DNA of 10,237 bases from Clostridia bacterium (GTDB taxonomy: Bacteria > Bacillota_A > Clostridia > RUG12999), in assembly GCA_017558425.1 (NCBI GenBank), contig JAFYVD010000057.1, positions 1 through 10,237 on the forward strand, given 5' to 3'. The first letter of the stretch is position 1. Every line of letters begins with the position of its first letter. A program made the position numbers and the translations under genes. The notes beneath the pieces were generated by a model. That model made no database searches, had not been told where the DNA came from, and saw only the letters and a list, made by a program, of their open reading frames with translations. Below are positions 1-6,845 of this stretch, one piece after another.

Positions 1-656
1 AACTGAGAACTCCCATCACGACTATAAAAACATACGCTGAAACGCTTATGGAATCGCGGGACATACCTCCCGAAATGCAGGAAAATTTCCTGAATGTAAT
101 GCAGAGCGAAGCTGATAGAATGGCGCGCCTTGTTTCCGACCTTCTTGAGCTTTCGAGGCTGGATTATGATGCTCAGGCGATGCAGAAAGAATATTTTGAT
201 TTGCAGGCGTTGCTTGAGGATATTGTCAGAAAAATTGAGCACAGCGCGAGGGAAAAACATCAGCAGCTCACGCTGTCTTTTGCAAATAGTATGGAACCTT
301 TTTACGCCAACAGGGACAGAATTGAGCAGGTTGTGACCAATATTATCACAAATGCCATAAAATATACTCCCGAAAAGGGCGAAATCAAGGTTTCGGCAGG
401 TAATATTTACGACAGCTTCTACATCAAGGTGAAGGACACGGGCGAAGGAATCCCGAAAGAAGACCTGGCTCATGTTTTTGAAAGATTTTACCGTGTGGAC
501 AAGGCAAGAAGCCGTCAAAGCGGCGGAACAGGGCGTGGACTTGCCATAGCGAAAGAAATAATTGAGGCTCACGGCGGAGAAATTAAGCTTGAAAGTGAGG
601 TTGGCAAGGGTACTTTGGTAACGGTGAAGTTCCCTGTAAATGTTAATCGAACTTAA
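1..656 (+). CDS. walK: WalK-like sensor histidine kinase, C-terminal part (5' end outside window)
   Basis: This is the catalytic half of a membrane sensor histidine kinase that phosphorylates an OmpR-family response regulator, most likely WalR (YycF), controlling cell-wall metabolism. The reading frame is open from base 3 and starts inside the H-box (LRTPITTIKTYAETL), so the phospho-accepting His lies just outside the window. The ATG at 48 is internal, not the start. The HATPase domain follows: N-box with NAIKYTP near 350-370, G1 DTGEGIP near 436-456, F-box FERFYRVDKARSR near 478-516, and a G2 box GGTGRGLAI near 523-549. The G2 box has Arg where GTGLGL is usual. The WalK assignment rests on the downstream yycH and yycI; sequence alone would also allow a PhoR-type kinase. 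The sensor, HAMP and PAS regions are not visible. Confidence 0.85.
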   Translation, partial: LRTPITTIKTYAETLMESRDIPPEMQENFLNVMQSEADRMARLVSDLLELSRLDYDAQAMQKEYFDLQALLEDIVRKIEHSAREKHQQLTLSFANSMEPFYANRDRIEQVVTNIITNAIKYTPEKGEIKVSAGNIYDSFYIKVKDTGEGIPKEDLAHVFERFYRVDKARSRQSGGTGRGLAIAKEIIEAHGGEIKLESEVGKGTLVTVKFPVNVNRT

Positions 657-662
657 TGCTGT

Positions 663-679
663 TGTAATGGTTTTGTAAT
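663..679 (+). promoter_or_regulatory. Predicted WalR (YycF) binding site, direct repeat TGTAAT-N5-TGTAAT
   Basis: Two identical hexamers, TGTAAT at 663-668 and 674-679, are separated by exactly five bases. This is a perfect match to the published WalR/YycF consensus TGT(A/T)A(A/T/C)-N5-TGT(A/T)A(A/T/C). The second hexamer ends 10 bases before the TATAAT at 690-695, where OmpR/PhoB-family activators commonly replace a poor -35 element. The site lies just after the walK-like gene and before the secreted protein-yycH-yycI genes, which fits feedback control by the same pathway. Binding itself is inferred. A PhoP/PhoB-type regulator also binds 11-base direct repeats and cannot be excluded. Confidence 0.65.
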
Positions 680-689
680 AATTATGGTG

Positions 690-695
690 TATAAT
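690..695 (+). promoter_or_regulatory. -10 element (TATAAT) of the secreted protein-yycH-yycI promoter
   Basis: A perfect TATAAT lies 37 bases upstream of the ATG at 733. No good TTGACA-like hexamer exists at 16-18 base spacing; that place is taken by the TGTAAT direct repeat. This suggests an activator-dependent promoter. Some read-through transcription from walK is also likely, since no terminator hairpin is seen between 657 and 690. Confidence 0.6.
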
Positions 696-732
696 ATATG
701 TATCTGAAACTATCGAAAGGAAGTGCGTTAAG

Positions 733-1224
733 ATGAAAAAGTTATCTTTGGTAATGCTGGTTGCTCTGATTCTGTCAATGTTTACAGCTTTTCAGGCATT
801 TGCTGCTCCGGCTGAGCTTTCGGCTGTTCCGGAAAGCAACGGCATGCTTTACATAGACATATACAATCCTGAAACGGTTGTATCCACCACTACACAGAAG
901 GACTATGTTCTTTCGGGTGTTGCAAAAAGCGGCGTGATTGTCAGCGTATATATGTACGACAAAGCTGCAGCTAAATATAAGCTGGTTACAAACGGCGATG
1001 TTCAGGCTGTTCAGACAATTGGTGCAAGCGGATATTTTGCTCAGAGAGTGTCTCTCGCAGAGGGCAAAAATGACATTCTGGTGCGCGTTGATGATGCTGT
1101 GGATTCAGCTGTTGCATCCCAGGTTGTTCGTCTTGAAATCAATCTGCTTGTAGACAGTTTTTGGAATAAGATTAAAAGTGCATCTTCCAATATGATGCAG
1201 GAACTTAAAAACTCGTTCAGATAA
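733..1224 (+). CDS. Small secreted protein with predicted Ig-like domain, inside the wal gene cluster
   Basis: I do not recognise this 163-residue protein as a named family. A clear signal peptide is present: positive MKK start, hydrophobic core at residues 4-20, and a probable cleavage after AFA near residues 22-25. Residues about 55-137 are rich in alternating beta strands (YVLSGVAKSGVIVSVYMYD; GASGYFAQRVSLAEGKNDILV), a pattern typical of bacterial Ig-like/Big domains. The last 25 residues (from about 140) form a probable amphipathic helix. There are no cysteines and no LPXTG or lipobox, so it should be released or loosely wall-associated. The start has a ribosome site AGGAAG at 718-723. 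It sits two bases before yycH and behind the predicted WalR box, so a role in envelope or wall homeostasis linked to WalK is inferred, not shown. Confidence 0.85.
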   Translation: MKKLSLVMLVALILSMFTAFQAFAAPAELSAVPESNGMLYIDIYNPETVVSTTTQKDYVLSGVAKSGVIVSVYMYDKAAAKYKLVTNGDVQAVQTIGASGYFAQRVSLAEGKNDILVRVDDAVDSAVASQVVRLEINLLVDSFWNKIKSASSNMMQELKNSFR

Positions 1225-1226
1225 TT

Positions 1227-2627
1227 ATGAAGAAGAAGGAAATAGCAAAAAACGTTATTCTCAGCCTTCTTATCTGCGTGTGTGTATTTTTATTTTATAA
1301 AATATGGTTTAGCGAAAAATTATGGTCCTCGGACTATAATTTTTTTGCGTCTTTATGGGGAAATTCTCAGAATTTGTCAGACACTTCTTCCTCGATTGAA
1401 GACATTTTAACACCGAAAAACATCATTTTTTCGGGCGGAGGAAAAAGGTTTGTTTCCACAAAAGGCGACGCAGATTTTGACGGCTATTATGCCGAGGTGA
1501 AGGAAATCCTTGGCAAAGTTTCTGAAAAAACATCCAAATTCACATTGACGACCGAAGATGAAATGCTGTCGGCAATTAAATCCACCTCGGTGTCTGTGGA
1601 TTTTGGTACGGTTTTCGGCGGTGAAATAGGCGGCTATATAGGAACATATTTCCCCGCAAAACAGCTTAAAGAGGTTGTGATTTCGCTCAGTGACTCTGCG
1701 CTTGGCAAGCCTGTGGTTTATATCAGAGACAGAGCGGATGGAGAAATTTATAAAACTGCGGTAGATGTGCCGTTGGCACAGTTTGCCGAAACGGTTCTGG
1801 CACACCTTGAAAAGCATTCGAGCGGAAATCTCCCATTTGCTTTTGAGCTGGGATTTCATATGTCCAAACAGACAGAGGAAAGCGAAATATCGCAGGATAT
1901 TCTGCTCAATTCCAACATTCTTATAGGACTTACAGATGTGGAAGCGCCTGAAATTTCGGTGAGCGCCCCTAAAAATACGGGACTTACATCCTCTCAGGCA
2001 AGCCTTATTCTTCGTCAGTTTGGTATGGACAAAACGTCAGCAAGAAAATATATTGAAACAAACGATGCCATTATATATGTGGACGGTGGTGCAACTCTGA
2101 AAATTTCGCCCACGGGAACGCTGGAATATACGGCGCAGACGGAAGGACCTGAAATTTACAATCCTTCGTCAAAAGATGCTCTGCCGGTTGCGGTTGGCAA
2201 CATTTTCAGTTATATTCGCAGGATTATAAGGGAGTTTGACACCAACACGCCGCCGCTTCAGATTTCCAGCGACCTTGTAAACCTTTCGGACAACACAGAA
2301 GAAGTAACTATCAACATAGATTATTATATCAACAGCATTCCTGTTATGGCGTGGGAAAACAAGCACGCTATAACGGTTACTATGAAAAACGGCAAACTTG
2401 TTTCCTACACTCAGCAGGTCTGCGACCTTGAAACTCAGGAGGAAATGCTGTCTGCCGGAAATATGCTTCAGGCAGTGGACGGACTTTACGAAACACTTCC
2501 CGAAGGAACAAAAGCAACAGTTTCCGACCTGTTTGTTGCTTACACGGCGGAAGACACCCTTTCCTGGTGTGCGCGTTTGGACAGCGACGACAGCCTTATT
2601 ATAATTGACAGGGAGGGAGCGGAATGA
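1227..2627 (+). CDS. yycH: YycH-like regulator of the WalK sensor kinase
   Basis: The protein has 466 residues, close to Bacillus YycH (about 455). It has one N-terminal membrane anchor at residues 8-26 (NVILSLLICVCVFLFYKIWF) and a large extracytoplasmic domain of mixed alpha/beta character, the known YycH topology. In Bacillus, YycH acts with YycI at the membrane to restrain WalK; in Staphylococcus aureus the pair activates it, so the direction here is open. Identification rests on length, topology, position after a walK-like gene and the unmistakable yycI-like partner; sequence similarity across Bacillota is low. The start is two bases after the preceding stop and has no obvious Shine-Dalgarno site, so translation is probably coupled. 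The end overlaps yycI by four bases (ATGA). Confidence 0.75.
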   Translation: MKKKEIAKNVILSLLICVCVFLFYKIWFSEKLWSSDYNFFASLWGNSQNLSDTSSSIEDILTPKNIIFSGGGKRFVSTKGDADFDGYYAEVKEILGKVSEKTSKFTLTTEDEMLSAIKSTSVSVDFGTVFGGEIGGYIGTYFPAKQLKEVVISLSDSALGKPVVYIRDRADGEIYKTAVDVPLAQFAETVLAHLEKHSSGNLPFAFELGFHMSKQTEESEISQDILLNSNILIGLTDVEAPEISVSAPKNTGLTSSQASLILRQFGMDKTSARKYIETNDAIIYVDGGATLKISPTGTLEYTAQTEGPEIYNPSSKDALPVAVGNIFSYIRRIIREFDTNTPPLQISSDLVNLSDNTEEVTINIDYYINSIPVMAWENKHAITVTMKNGKLVSYTQQVCDLETQEEMLSAGNMLQAVDGLYETLPEGTKATVSDLFVAYTAEDTLSWCARLDSDDSLIIIDREGAE

Positions 2628-3442
2628 ATTGGCCGAGAGTGAAAACTATTTTGATTTTTATGTTTCTGTTGGTTGACATAATTTTAGTTGCGTCCATTGT
2701 GGCGCCTGCGCTCGGACTAAGCAGAATACCGCAGAAAACCATTGAGAATACGGTGGCGGTGCTTAAAGCCCGCGGTATAGAGATTTCGCCGGAAATCATT
2801 CCGAATAAAAGGGAGAGCCTTGGGGTTGCCGAGCTTTATAATTTGTGGACCGACAGAGAAATGCTTGCCCGGAAAATATTGGGCGACGATGCAAAGCAGG
2901 AGGGCGAAGGTTATAAAAACGATACAAAATCGCTTAAACTGAATCAAACCGATTTTGTGTATGAAAACAGTGAGCCGGAAAAAAATATTGCACAAGAGCT
3001 AATAAATGTCGGGATTGATGCCCGCGAAAACATATACGAGCAGGGGGAGAAAACTCTGCGGGTTTGGCAAGCGGTGGAAGACAAAAAAATATTCGAATCG
3101 GAGATTTATGCAGCGTTTGACGGCGATGTTATAAATGCTTCGGGATATTGGATTTTTTCGGAAAGAGACAAAGGAATAATAAAAAACACGCCCGATAAAT
3201 TGCTTGATGTTACGGGCGTGCTGGTAGATTTTGCAAACAACCCGATCCACGAGGAACGGGTGAAGATAGCGGCGGTGGAAATCGGATATTCCACCGGCGG
3301 GATTTACAGAGATACGGCACACAAGCTTGTGTCGGTGTCGCCGGCATATAAAATCAGCACCGATACAGGAGATTATTATATGTACGATGCCTTTTCGGGC
3401 GGCTTTTTATACGCCATAAAAAACGGGGAAATTATATATTGA
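2624..3442 (+). CDS. yycI: YycI-like regulator of the WalK sensor kinase
   Basis: This 272-residue protein starts with the characteristic YycI N-terminus: an MNWPRVKTIL cytoplasmic/TM entry like the MDW-xx-KTIFI start of Bacillus YycI, one membrane segment at about residues 7-29, then an extracytoplasmic alpha/beta domain. Length matches the family (about 270-280). The start codon overlaps the yycH stop in ATGA and has a strong site GGGAGG just upstream, so the two partners should be made in similar amounts. The family forms a heterodimer with YycH that contacts the WalK transmembrane region. The usual next gene, yycJ (walJ), is absent; a convergent gene follows and overlaps the last 11 bases. 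Confidence 0.85.
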   Translation: MNWPRVKTILIFMFLLVDIILVASIVAPALGLSRIPQKTIENTVAVLKARGIEISPEIIPNKRESLGVAELYNLWTDREMLARKILGDDAKQEGEGYKNDTKSLKLNQTDFVYENSEPEKNIAQELINVGIDARENIYEQGEKTLRVWQAVEDKKIFESEIYAAFDGDVINASGYWIFSERDKGIIKNTPDKLLDVTGVLVDFANNPIHEERVKIAAVEIGYSTGGIYRDTAHKLVSVSPAYKISTDTGDYYMYDAFSGGFLYAIKNGEIIY

Positions 3443-3920
3443 TTAAATCAACAGCAATACCTTTGGACCGCGCATAGAGCGCGGTCTTTCCGCTTCCTCC
3501 GGTAAATCCGTCGGTCACGGCGATAACCATATCGCTGTTGTCCACCATATAGCAGTTACGCTGCATCAGGCAGGAATAGGAAAATTTTTCGCAAACACAA
3601 GTGATTTTGTCGCACTGTTTCAAAATTCTTTCATACCTGATTTTATGAGATGCGCTCCAGCCCGCAGCTTGCTTTGGATGGGGAAGAGCGGCTTCAAGCG
3701 TGATTTTTGCACCTGCAGCTTTGCGGCTGATAACAATTTCTGCCGCCCAGGTGTCAACACCAAGGGCCATTCCGCTGATGAAATGGGTAAAACCGTCTGC
3801 AATGGCGGCATCTATTTTATTTTCCAGAATTTTTTTTAAATTTACACACCGGGGGTCGGTTTCGTTGAACCTCCAGGGGAGATTTTGCGGACGCCTGCCG
3901 GTGAAACATAAGGTTTTCAT
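3432..3920 (-). CDS. SLOG-family protein (DUF1273/YpsA-like)
   Basis: A 162-residue Rossmann-type SLOG protein. The Clostridia form of the DUF1273 signature is visible: CFTGRRPQNLPW at residues 5-16, the glycine-rich SGMALGVDTWAAE at 49-61, CLMQRNCYMVDNSD at 117-130, and the ligand loop GGSGKT at 141-146. SLOG proteins are thought to bind nucleotide-derived ligands; the Bacillus relative YpsA is connected with cell division, but no reaction is established. An in-frame extension to 4025 exists, but the ATG at 3920 is chosen because it begins right before the conserved first strand and has an AAGGTG ribosome site. It converges on and overlaps yycI by 11 bases and is divergent from the SDR gene at 4058. 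Confidence 0.85.
   Translation of the reverse strand: MKTLCFTGRRPQNLPWRFNETDPRCVNLKKILENKIDAAIADGFTHFISGMALGVDTWAAEIVISRKAAGAKITLEAALPHPKQAAGWSASHKIRYERILKQCDKITCVCEKFSYSCLMQRNCYMVDNSDMVIAVTDGFTGGSGKTALYARSKGIAVDLINI
3466..3489 (+). terminator. Possible intrinsic terminator of the yycH-yycI transcript, inside the convergent gene
   Basis: A perfect 8-bp GC-rich stem (GACCGCGC at 3466-3473, GCGCGGTC at 3479-3486) with a five-base loop is followed by TTT. It begins 24 bases after the yycI stop and lies wholly within the 3' part of the SLOG gene on the opposite strand, where it also encodes TALYARS. The T-tract is short, so termination may be incomplete. Confidence 0.45.
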
Positions 3921-3937
3921 TTTTATCACCTTATATA

Positions 3938-3966
3938 ATTTTAGCATAACAAAAAGCAAATTGCAA
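3938..3966 (-). promoter_or_regulatory. Predicted promoter of the SLOG gene
   Basis: Read on the minus strand, TTGCAA (3961-3966) and TAAAAT (3938-3943) are 17 bases apart, a normal sigma-A layout. The predicted transcription start falls close to the ribosome binding site, giving a very short leader, which lowers confidence. Confidence 0.45.
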
Positions 3967-3990
3967 CACCGATATAATTTGCAGAAATGT

Positions 3991-4018
3991 TTGAATTTTA
4001 AATAAATTGTGATATAAT
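3991..4018 (+). promoter_or_regulatory. Predicted promoter of the SDR gene at 4058
   Basis: TTGAAT (3991-3996) and a perfect TATAAT (4013-4018) are separated by 16 bases, with the start codon 40 bases downstream of the -10. A copy of the word GATATAATT also occurs at 3971-3979 without a matching -35. This promoter and the divergent SLOG promoter share the 137-base AT-rich intergenic region. Confidence 0.6.
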
Positions 4019-4057
4019 TAAACAAAAGACAGCAAATATGAAAGAAGGAACGGATAT

Positions 4058-4810
4058 ATGAAAGCTTTGATTACGGGTGCAAGCTCCGGTATAGGTATGG
4101 AAATTGCAAAAGTGCTTGACGGAATGGGCATTGAAACTGTTTTGGTGGCAAGGCGTGAAGACAGACTGCGTGAGCTGGCACAAAAATTGCAAAACAAAAC
4201 TGAAATTATAGCAATGGATTTATCAATTCCGGGTGCGACGGAAGAACTGTTTGAAAAAGTACCCGAAATAGACATTCTTGTGAATAATGCAGGGTTTGGA
4301 GTTTATGGAAAATTTGACATCACAGACCTTGAAAGAGAAAAAGAGCTTATTGCACTTAATATCACGGCACTTCACAGCCTGACAAAACTCTATCTGCCCC
4401 GATTTAAAGCTAAAAATAAAGGGTACATACTGAATGTTGCGTCAATTGCGGCATTTCTTGTGGGCCCCATTTTCTCATCCTATTATGCTTCAAAGGCGTA
4501 TGTGCTGAGGTTGTCGCAGGCAATCCACCGCGAGCTGAAAAAGGACAAATCGGCTGTGAAAATCAGTTGTCTTTGTCCCGGACCTGTTGTCACCGAATTT
4601 AACCAGGTTGCCGGTGTGAATTTCGGACCGCTTGGAATGAGAGCGGACAAAGTGGCGAAAATTGCCGTAAACGGAATGTTTAAAGGAAAACAGGTTGTTG
4701 TGCCGGGAGGGCTGATAAAATGCTGCAGATTTTTTGCAAAAATCCTGCCCGAATCCTTGACTACGGCTGTGGTGATGATGATTCAGAGCGCCAGAAAGCT
4801 TGAAAAATAA
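4058..4810 (+). CDS. Short-chain dehydrogenase/reductase, DltE/YqjQ-like
   Basis: A 250-residue classical SDR oxidoreductase, probably NADP(H)-dependent. The cofactor motif TGASSGIG is at residues 6-13, with basic residues after strand 2 (ARREDR, 31-36) favouring NADP. NNAG is at 76-79, the structural Asn at 101, catalytic Ser129, Tyr142 and Lys146 (YYASK), and the PGPVVTEF loop at 174-181. The full tetrad is present, so it should be active. The C-terminus is more hydrophobic than in FabG enzymes, as in the DltE/YqjQ subgroup, whose substrates are mostly unknown. The start has GAAGGA at 4044-4049 at good spacing. The gene appears monocistronic, with its own promoter and a following hairpin. 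Confidence 0.88.
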   Translation: MKALITGASSGIGMEIAKVLDGMGIETVLVARREDRLRELAQKLQNKTEIIAMDLSIPGATEELFEKVPEIDILVNNAGFGVYGKFDITDLEREKELIALNITALHSLTKLYLPRFKAKNKGYILNVASIAAFLVGPIFSSYYASKAYVLRLSQAIHRELKKDKSAVKISCLCPGPVVTEFNQVAGVNFGPLGMRADKVAKIAVNGMFKGKQVVVPGGLIKCCRFFAKILPESLTTAVVMMIQSARKLEK

Positions 4811-4816
4811 ACAAAC

Positions 4817-4869
4817 TCAACCAATGGTTGCGATGCGGAAAAGATATCGTAATTATTGGTTGATTTTTT
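4817..4869 (+). terminator. Probable intrinsic terminator after the SDR gene
   Basis: TCAACCAAT (4817-4825) pairs perfectly with ATTGGTTGA (4855-4863) and is directly followed by six T residues (4864-4869). The 29-base loop contains a second small stem, CGAT (4831-4834) with ATCG (4846-4849). A competing short hairpin CAACCA-A-TGGTTG (4819-4831) is also possible. The stem is AT-rich and the loop long, so strength is uncertain. Confidence 0.5.
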
Positions 4870-4888
4870 GCTTGGGTTAGTATATAAT
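4860..4888 (+). promoter_or_regulatory. Predicted promoter of the XRE-kinase fusion gene
   Basis: TTGATT (4860-4865) and a perfect TATAAT (4883-4888) are 17 bases apart, followed by a strong AGGAGG ribosome site at 4899-4904 and a GTG start. The -35 overlaps the 3' arm and T-tract of the preceding hairpin. Confidence 0.6.
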
Positions 4889-4911
4889 GATAGGGAAAAG
4901 GAGGACTGAAG

Positions 4912-6081
4912 GTGAAAAAACTTAAAACTCTTTCGACCAATATAAAAAAATATAGATTTTCTTTAGGGATAACTCAGGAAGAATTGGCACAAAAACTGTT
5001 TGTTACTCCGCAGGCAGTGTCCAAATGGGAAACGGGAACAGCACTTCCTGATGTGGAAAACCTTATAAAACTTGCAGATATTTTTTCAATGTCTGCCGAC
5101 AGGCTTCTCGGGAGAGAGGATGTGGCGGACGAAGATGTTGCACTTATTGCGGTTGACGGCGGAGGAACAAAGACGGAATTTATTCTTTTCAGCCCGGACG
5201 GCACGGTTATGAAAAGGCTTGTGCTTGGAAGTACCAACCCCAATATTGTGGGAATTGAAAACTGTTGTCAGGTGCTTGCGCAGGGGATAGACTCGCTGCT
5301 TATTAAAAATCCGTCCTCGGAACAAATTTTTCTTGGTATTGCAGGGGCAAAGTCGGGTTCAAACGGCAAACTGCTGACATCGTTTGTAAAGAAAACCTAT
5401 CCATTCCTGGACGGTGGGCTTGATTCGGATATTTTAAATATTATCTGGAGCAGCGGCGACGATTCGGATTGTATTGCCGCAATATGCGGAACCGGCTCTG
5501 TGGTTTATGCATGGCATAACGGTAAACTTACCCGTTCGGGAGGATGGGGATATCTGTTTGATGGTGCGGGCAGCGGATTTGACATAGGCAGAGAAGCCAT
5601 TTGTGCCTGCCTTGCCAAAGATGACGGTATAGGCAGCCCGTCGTTGGTTACCGAAAGCGTGGAAGAAAAACTTGAAGGAAAAGCGTTTGATAAAATTGAT
5701 GTACTCTATTCAAAAGGCAAAGATTTTATTGCGTCTTTTGCACCGTTGGTGTTTGATGCATATGAGAAGGGCGACCGAATGGCAGAAGAAATTATCCGCA
5801 AATCGGCAGACAGAATTGCATTTTTGATAAACGAACAGTGCAGAAGATATCAGAATCTTGACAAAGTGGTTATTTCGGGCGGTATTATTCGTGCAGGCGG
5901 CGGAGTTTATAAAAACTTCATTGAAGAAAAGATGGAACAGAAAATACCCATTATTGTTCCTGAACTGCCGCCGATTTATGGTGCTTGCCTGAAATGTCTC
6001 AGCGACTTTTCGGGCACAAAGATTCCCGAAACTTTTGAGGAGAATTTTAAAAGAACATATAGTAAAGCGAGCGATTTATAA
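4912..6081 (+). CDS. XRE-type regulator fused to a BadF/N-acetylglucosamine-kinase-like ATPase domain
   Basis: A 389-residue fusion. Residues 8-66 form an XRE (lambda-repressor-like) helix-turn-helix, with the recognition part VTPQAVSKWETGTALP at 31-46. Residues 78-360 form an ASKHA-fold ATPase of the BadF/BadG/BcrA or NAGK type: phosphate-1 loop VDGGGTKT (81-88), GIAGAKSG (142-149), a probable catalytic Asp at 173, phosphate-2 loop GTGS (193-196), GGWG (210-213), and the adenosine motif SGGI (322-325). The usual GDEGSG segment after GGWG reads DGAGSG (217-222), so catalysis may be altered. The layout parallels ROK-family repressors that sense sugars through a kinase-like domain, so a ligand-responsive one-component regulator is inferred. 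Start GTG at 4912 has AGGAGG seven bases upstream. Targets and ligand are unknown; no transport genes are adjacent. Confidence 0.85.
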   Translation: MKKLKTLSTNIKKYRFSLGITQEELAQKLFVTPQAVSKWETGTALPDVENLIKLADIFSMSADRLLGREDVADEDVALIAVDGGGTKTEFILFSPDGTVMKRLVLGSTNPNIVGIENCCQVLAQGIDSLLIKNPSSEQIFLGIAGAKSGSNGKLLTSFVKKTYPFLDGGLDSDILNIIWSSGDDSDCIAAICGTGSVVYAWHNGKLTRSGGWGYLFDGAGSGFDIGREAICACLAKDDGIGSPSLVTESVEEKLEGKAFDKIDVLYSKGKDFIASFAPLVFDAYEKGDRMAEEIIRKSADRIAFLINEQCRRYQNLDKVVISGGIIRAGGGVYKNFIEEKMEQKIPIIVPELPPIYGACLKCLSDFSGTKIPETFEENFKRTYSKASDL

Positions 6082-6094
6082 ATCGCTCGCTTTT
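6064..6094. terminator. Bidirectional intrinsic terminator, 30-base perfect palindrome
   Basis: Bases 6064-6093 are a perfect inverted repeat with 15-base arms centred on the stop codon region of the XRE-kinase gene (core GCGAGCGATTTA). A T-run follows on the + strand (6091-6094), and three T residues follow on the - strand. It ends the fusion gene and lies just beyond the stop of the convergent acyltransferase gene, so it probably serves both transcripts. Confidence 0.85.
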
Positions 6095-6095
6095 G

Positions 6096-6833
6096 TTATG
6101 CGAAAAAGCCTGAAGTCAAAAGCAAAATCACATAAATTAATGGCTGATGAAGCATATAGATAATCAATGAATGTCTGCCCAGAATTTCGAGAAAGTGAAG
6201 TGAGCGGACTTGAAACAGCTTCATCAAACTGTACTTTCTGAAAGCAAGATGAAGAAAATACCCTGTTGAAAACAAGAAAAACCACGGCAAAATGGGGAAA
6301 TAGTCTGCGGAAACAAATGATTTGGGCGGAAATCCCAAATATGCGGTTAACATATTGGAATAAAGGTGTTCCGGCAAGCTCTGGGTGAAAGTCCCTAACC
6401 CCAAATATCCCATATCAATTTTTTTGGTGCAAATAAATAGGAGAAAAGAAAGCAAAAGACCAACAATCGGGGTGATTTTTCGCAAAATTTTATCCGTTGC
6501 ATCAAAGAAGAGCATACAACTGCCAAGCAGAGTTAAAACACCGAAAAAAACAGGAGAATCGGGCGTAAAAATTAGAGTGACACAGGTTATCAGCACAGAG
6601 CAGACAAGTAGCTTCAGACCGTGAACGCATTTTCTTCTGCTAAACGGCTGACAAAACCCTGAAATAAGTATAAATGTGCAACAGATTGCCTGCTGCCAGA
6701 TGTATGCGCATTTATCATAATACCATGGGATATTTACACCGAAAATATATACCATATCCCATAATACATGGTAAGCAATCATATTAAGTAACGCAAAGCC
6801 GCGGAGTGAGTCTAAAAGTCGGTATCTTTTCAT
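6096..6833 (-). CDS. DUF1624-type membrane acyltransferase (HGSNAT catalytic-like)
   Basis: A 245-residue polytopic membrane protein with about seven hydrophobic segments. The N-terminus RLLDSLRGFALLNMIAYH (residues 5-22), FILISG (54-59), PILPWF (180-185) and the end motif LGRHSLIIYMLHQP (218-231) are typical of the DUF1624/heparan-alpha-glucosaminide N-acetyltransferase-like family, which is thought to transfer acyl groups across or at the membrane using conserved His residues (H22 and H229 are candidates). Such proteins often modify sugars of the envelope; the substrate here is unknown. The ATG at 6833 is preferred because it has GAGG upstream and begins at the conserved region; an in-frame ATG at 6845 would add four residues. 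It is last in the minus-strand series, after galE. Confidence 0.8.
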   Translation of the reverse strand: MKRYRLLDSLRGFALLNMIAYHVLWDMVYIFGVNIPWYYDKCAYIWQQAICCTFILISGFCQPFSRRKCVHGLKLLVCSVLITCVTLIFTPDSPVFFGVLTLLGSCMLFFDATDKILRKITPIVGLLLSFLLFICTKKIDMGYLGLGTFTQSLPEHLYSNMLTAYLGFPPKSFVSADYFPILPWFFLFSTGYFLHLAFRKYSLMKLFQVRSLHFLEILGRHSLIIYMLHQPLIYVILLLTSGFFA

Positions 6834-6845
6834 AAAACCTCGCAT

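Noticed and set aside
48..656. ATG at 48 as the start of a short histidine kinase
   Set aside because: The frame is open upstream to the window edge and codes for the rest of the H-box (LRTPITTIKTYAETL), so the ATG is internal.
3187..3220. Inverted repeat CACGCCCG/CGGGCGTG within yycI
   Set aside because: It is an 8-base match with an 18-base loop inside coding sequence, with no T-tract and no context suggesting function.
3921..4025. N-terminal extension of the SLOG gene on the minus strand
   Set aside because: The 35 extra residues are Cys/Lys/Tyr-rich, cover the promoter region and precede a well-placed ATG with AAGGTG.
4038..4061. Seven-codon upstream ORF (MKEGTDI) whose stop overlaps the SDR start
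   Set aside because: It contains the SDR ribosome site itself and has no ribosome site of its own; most likely chance.
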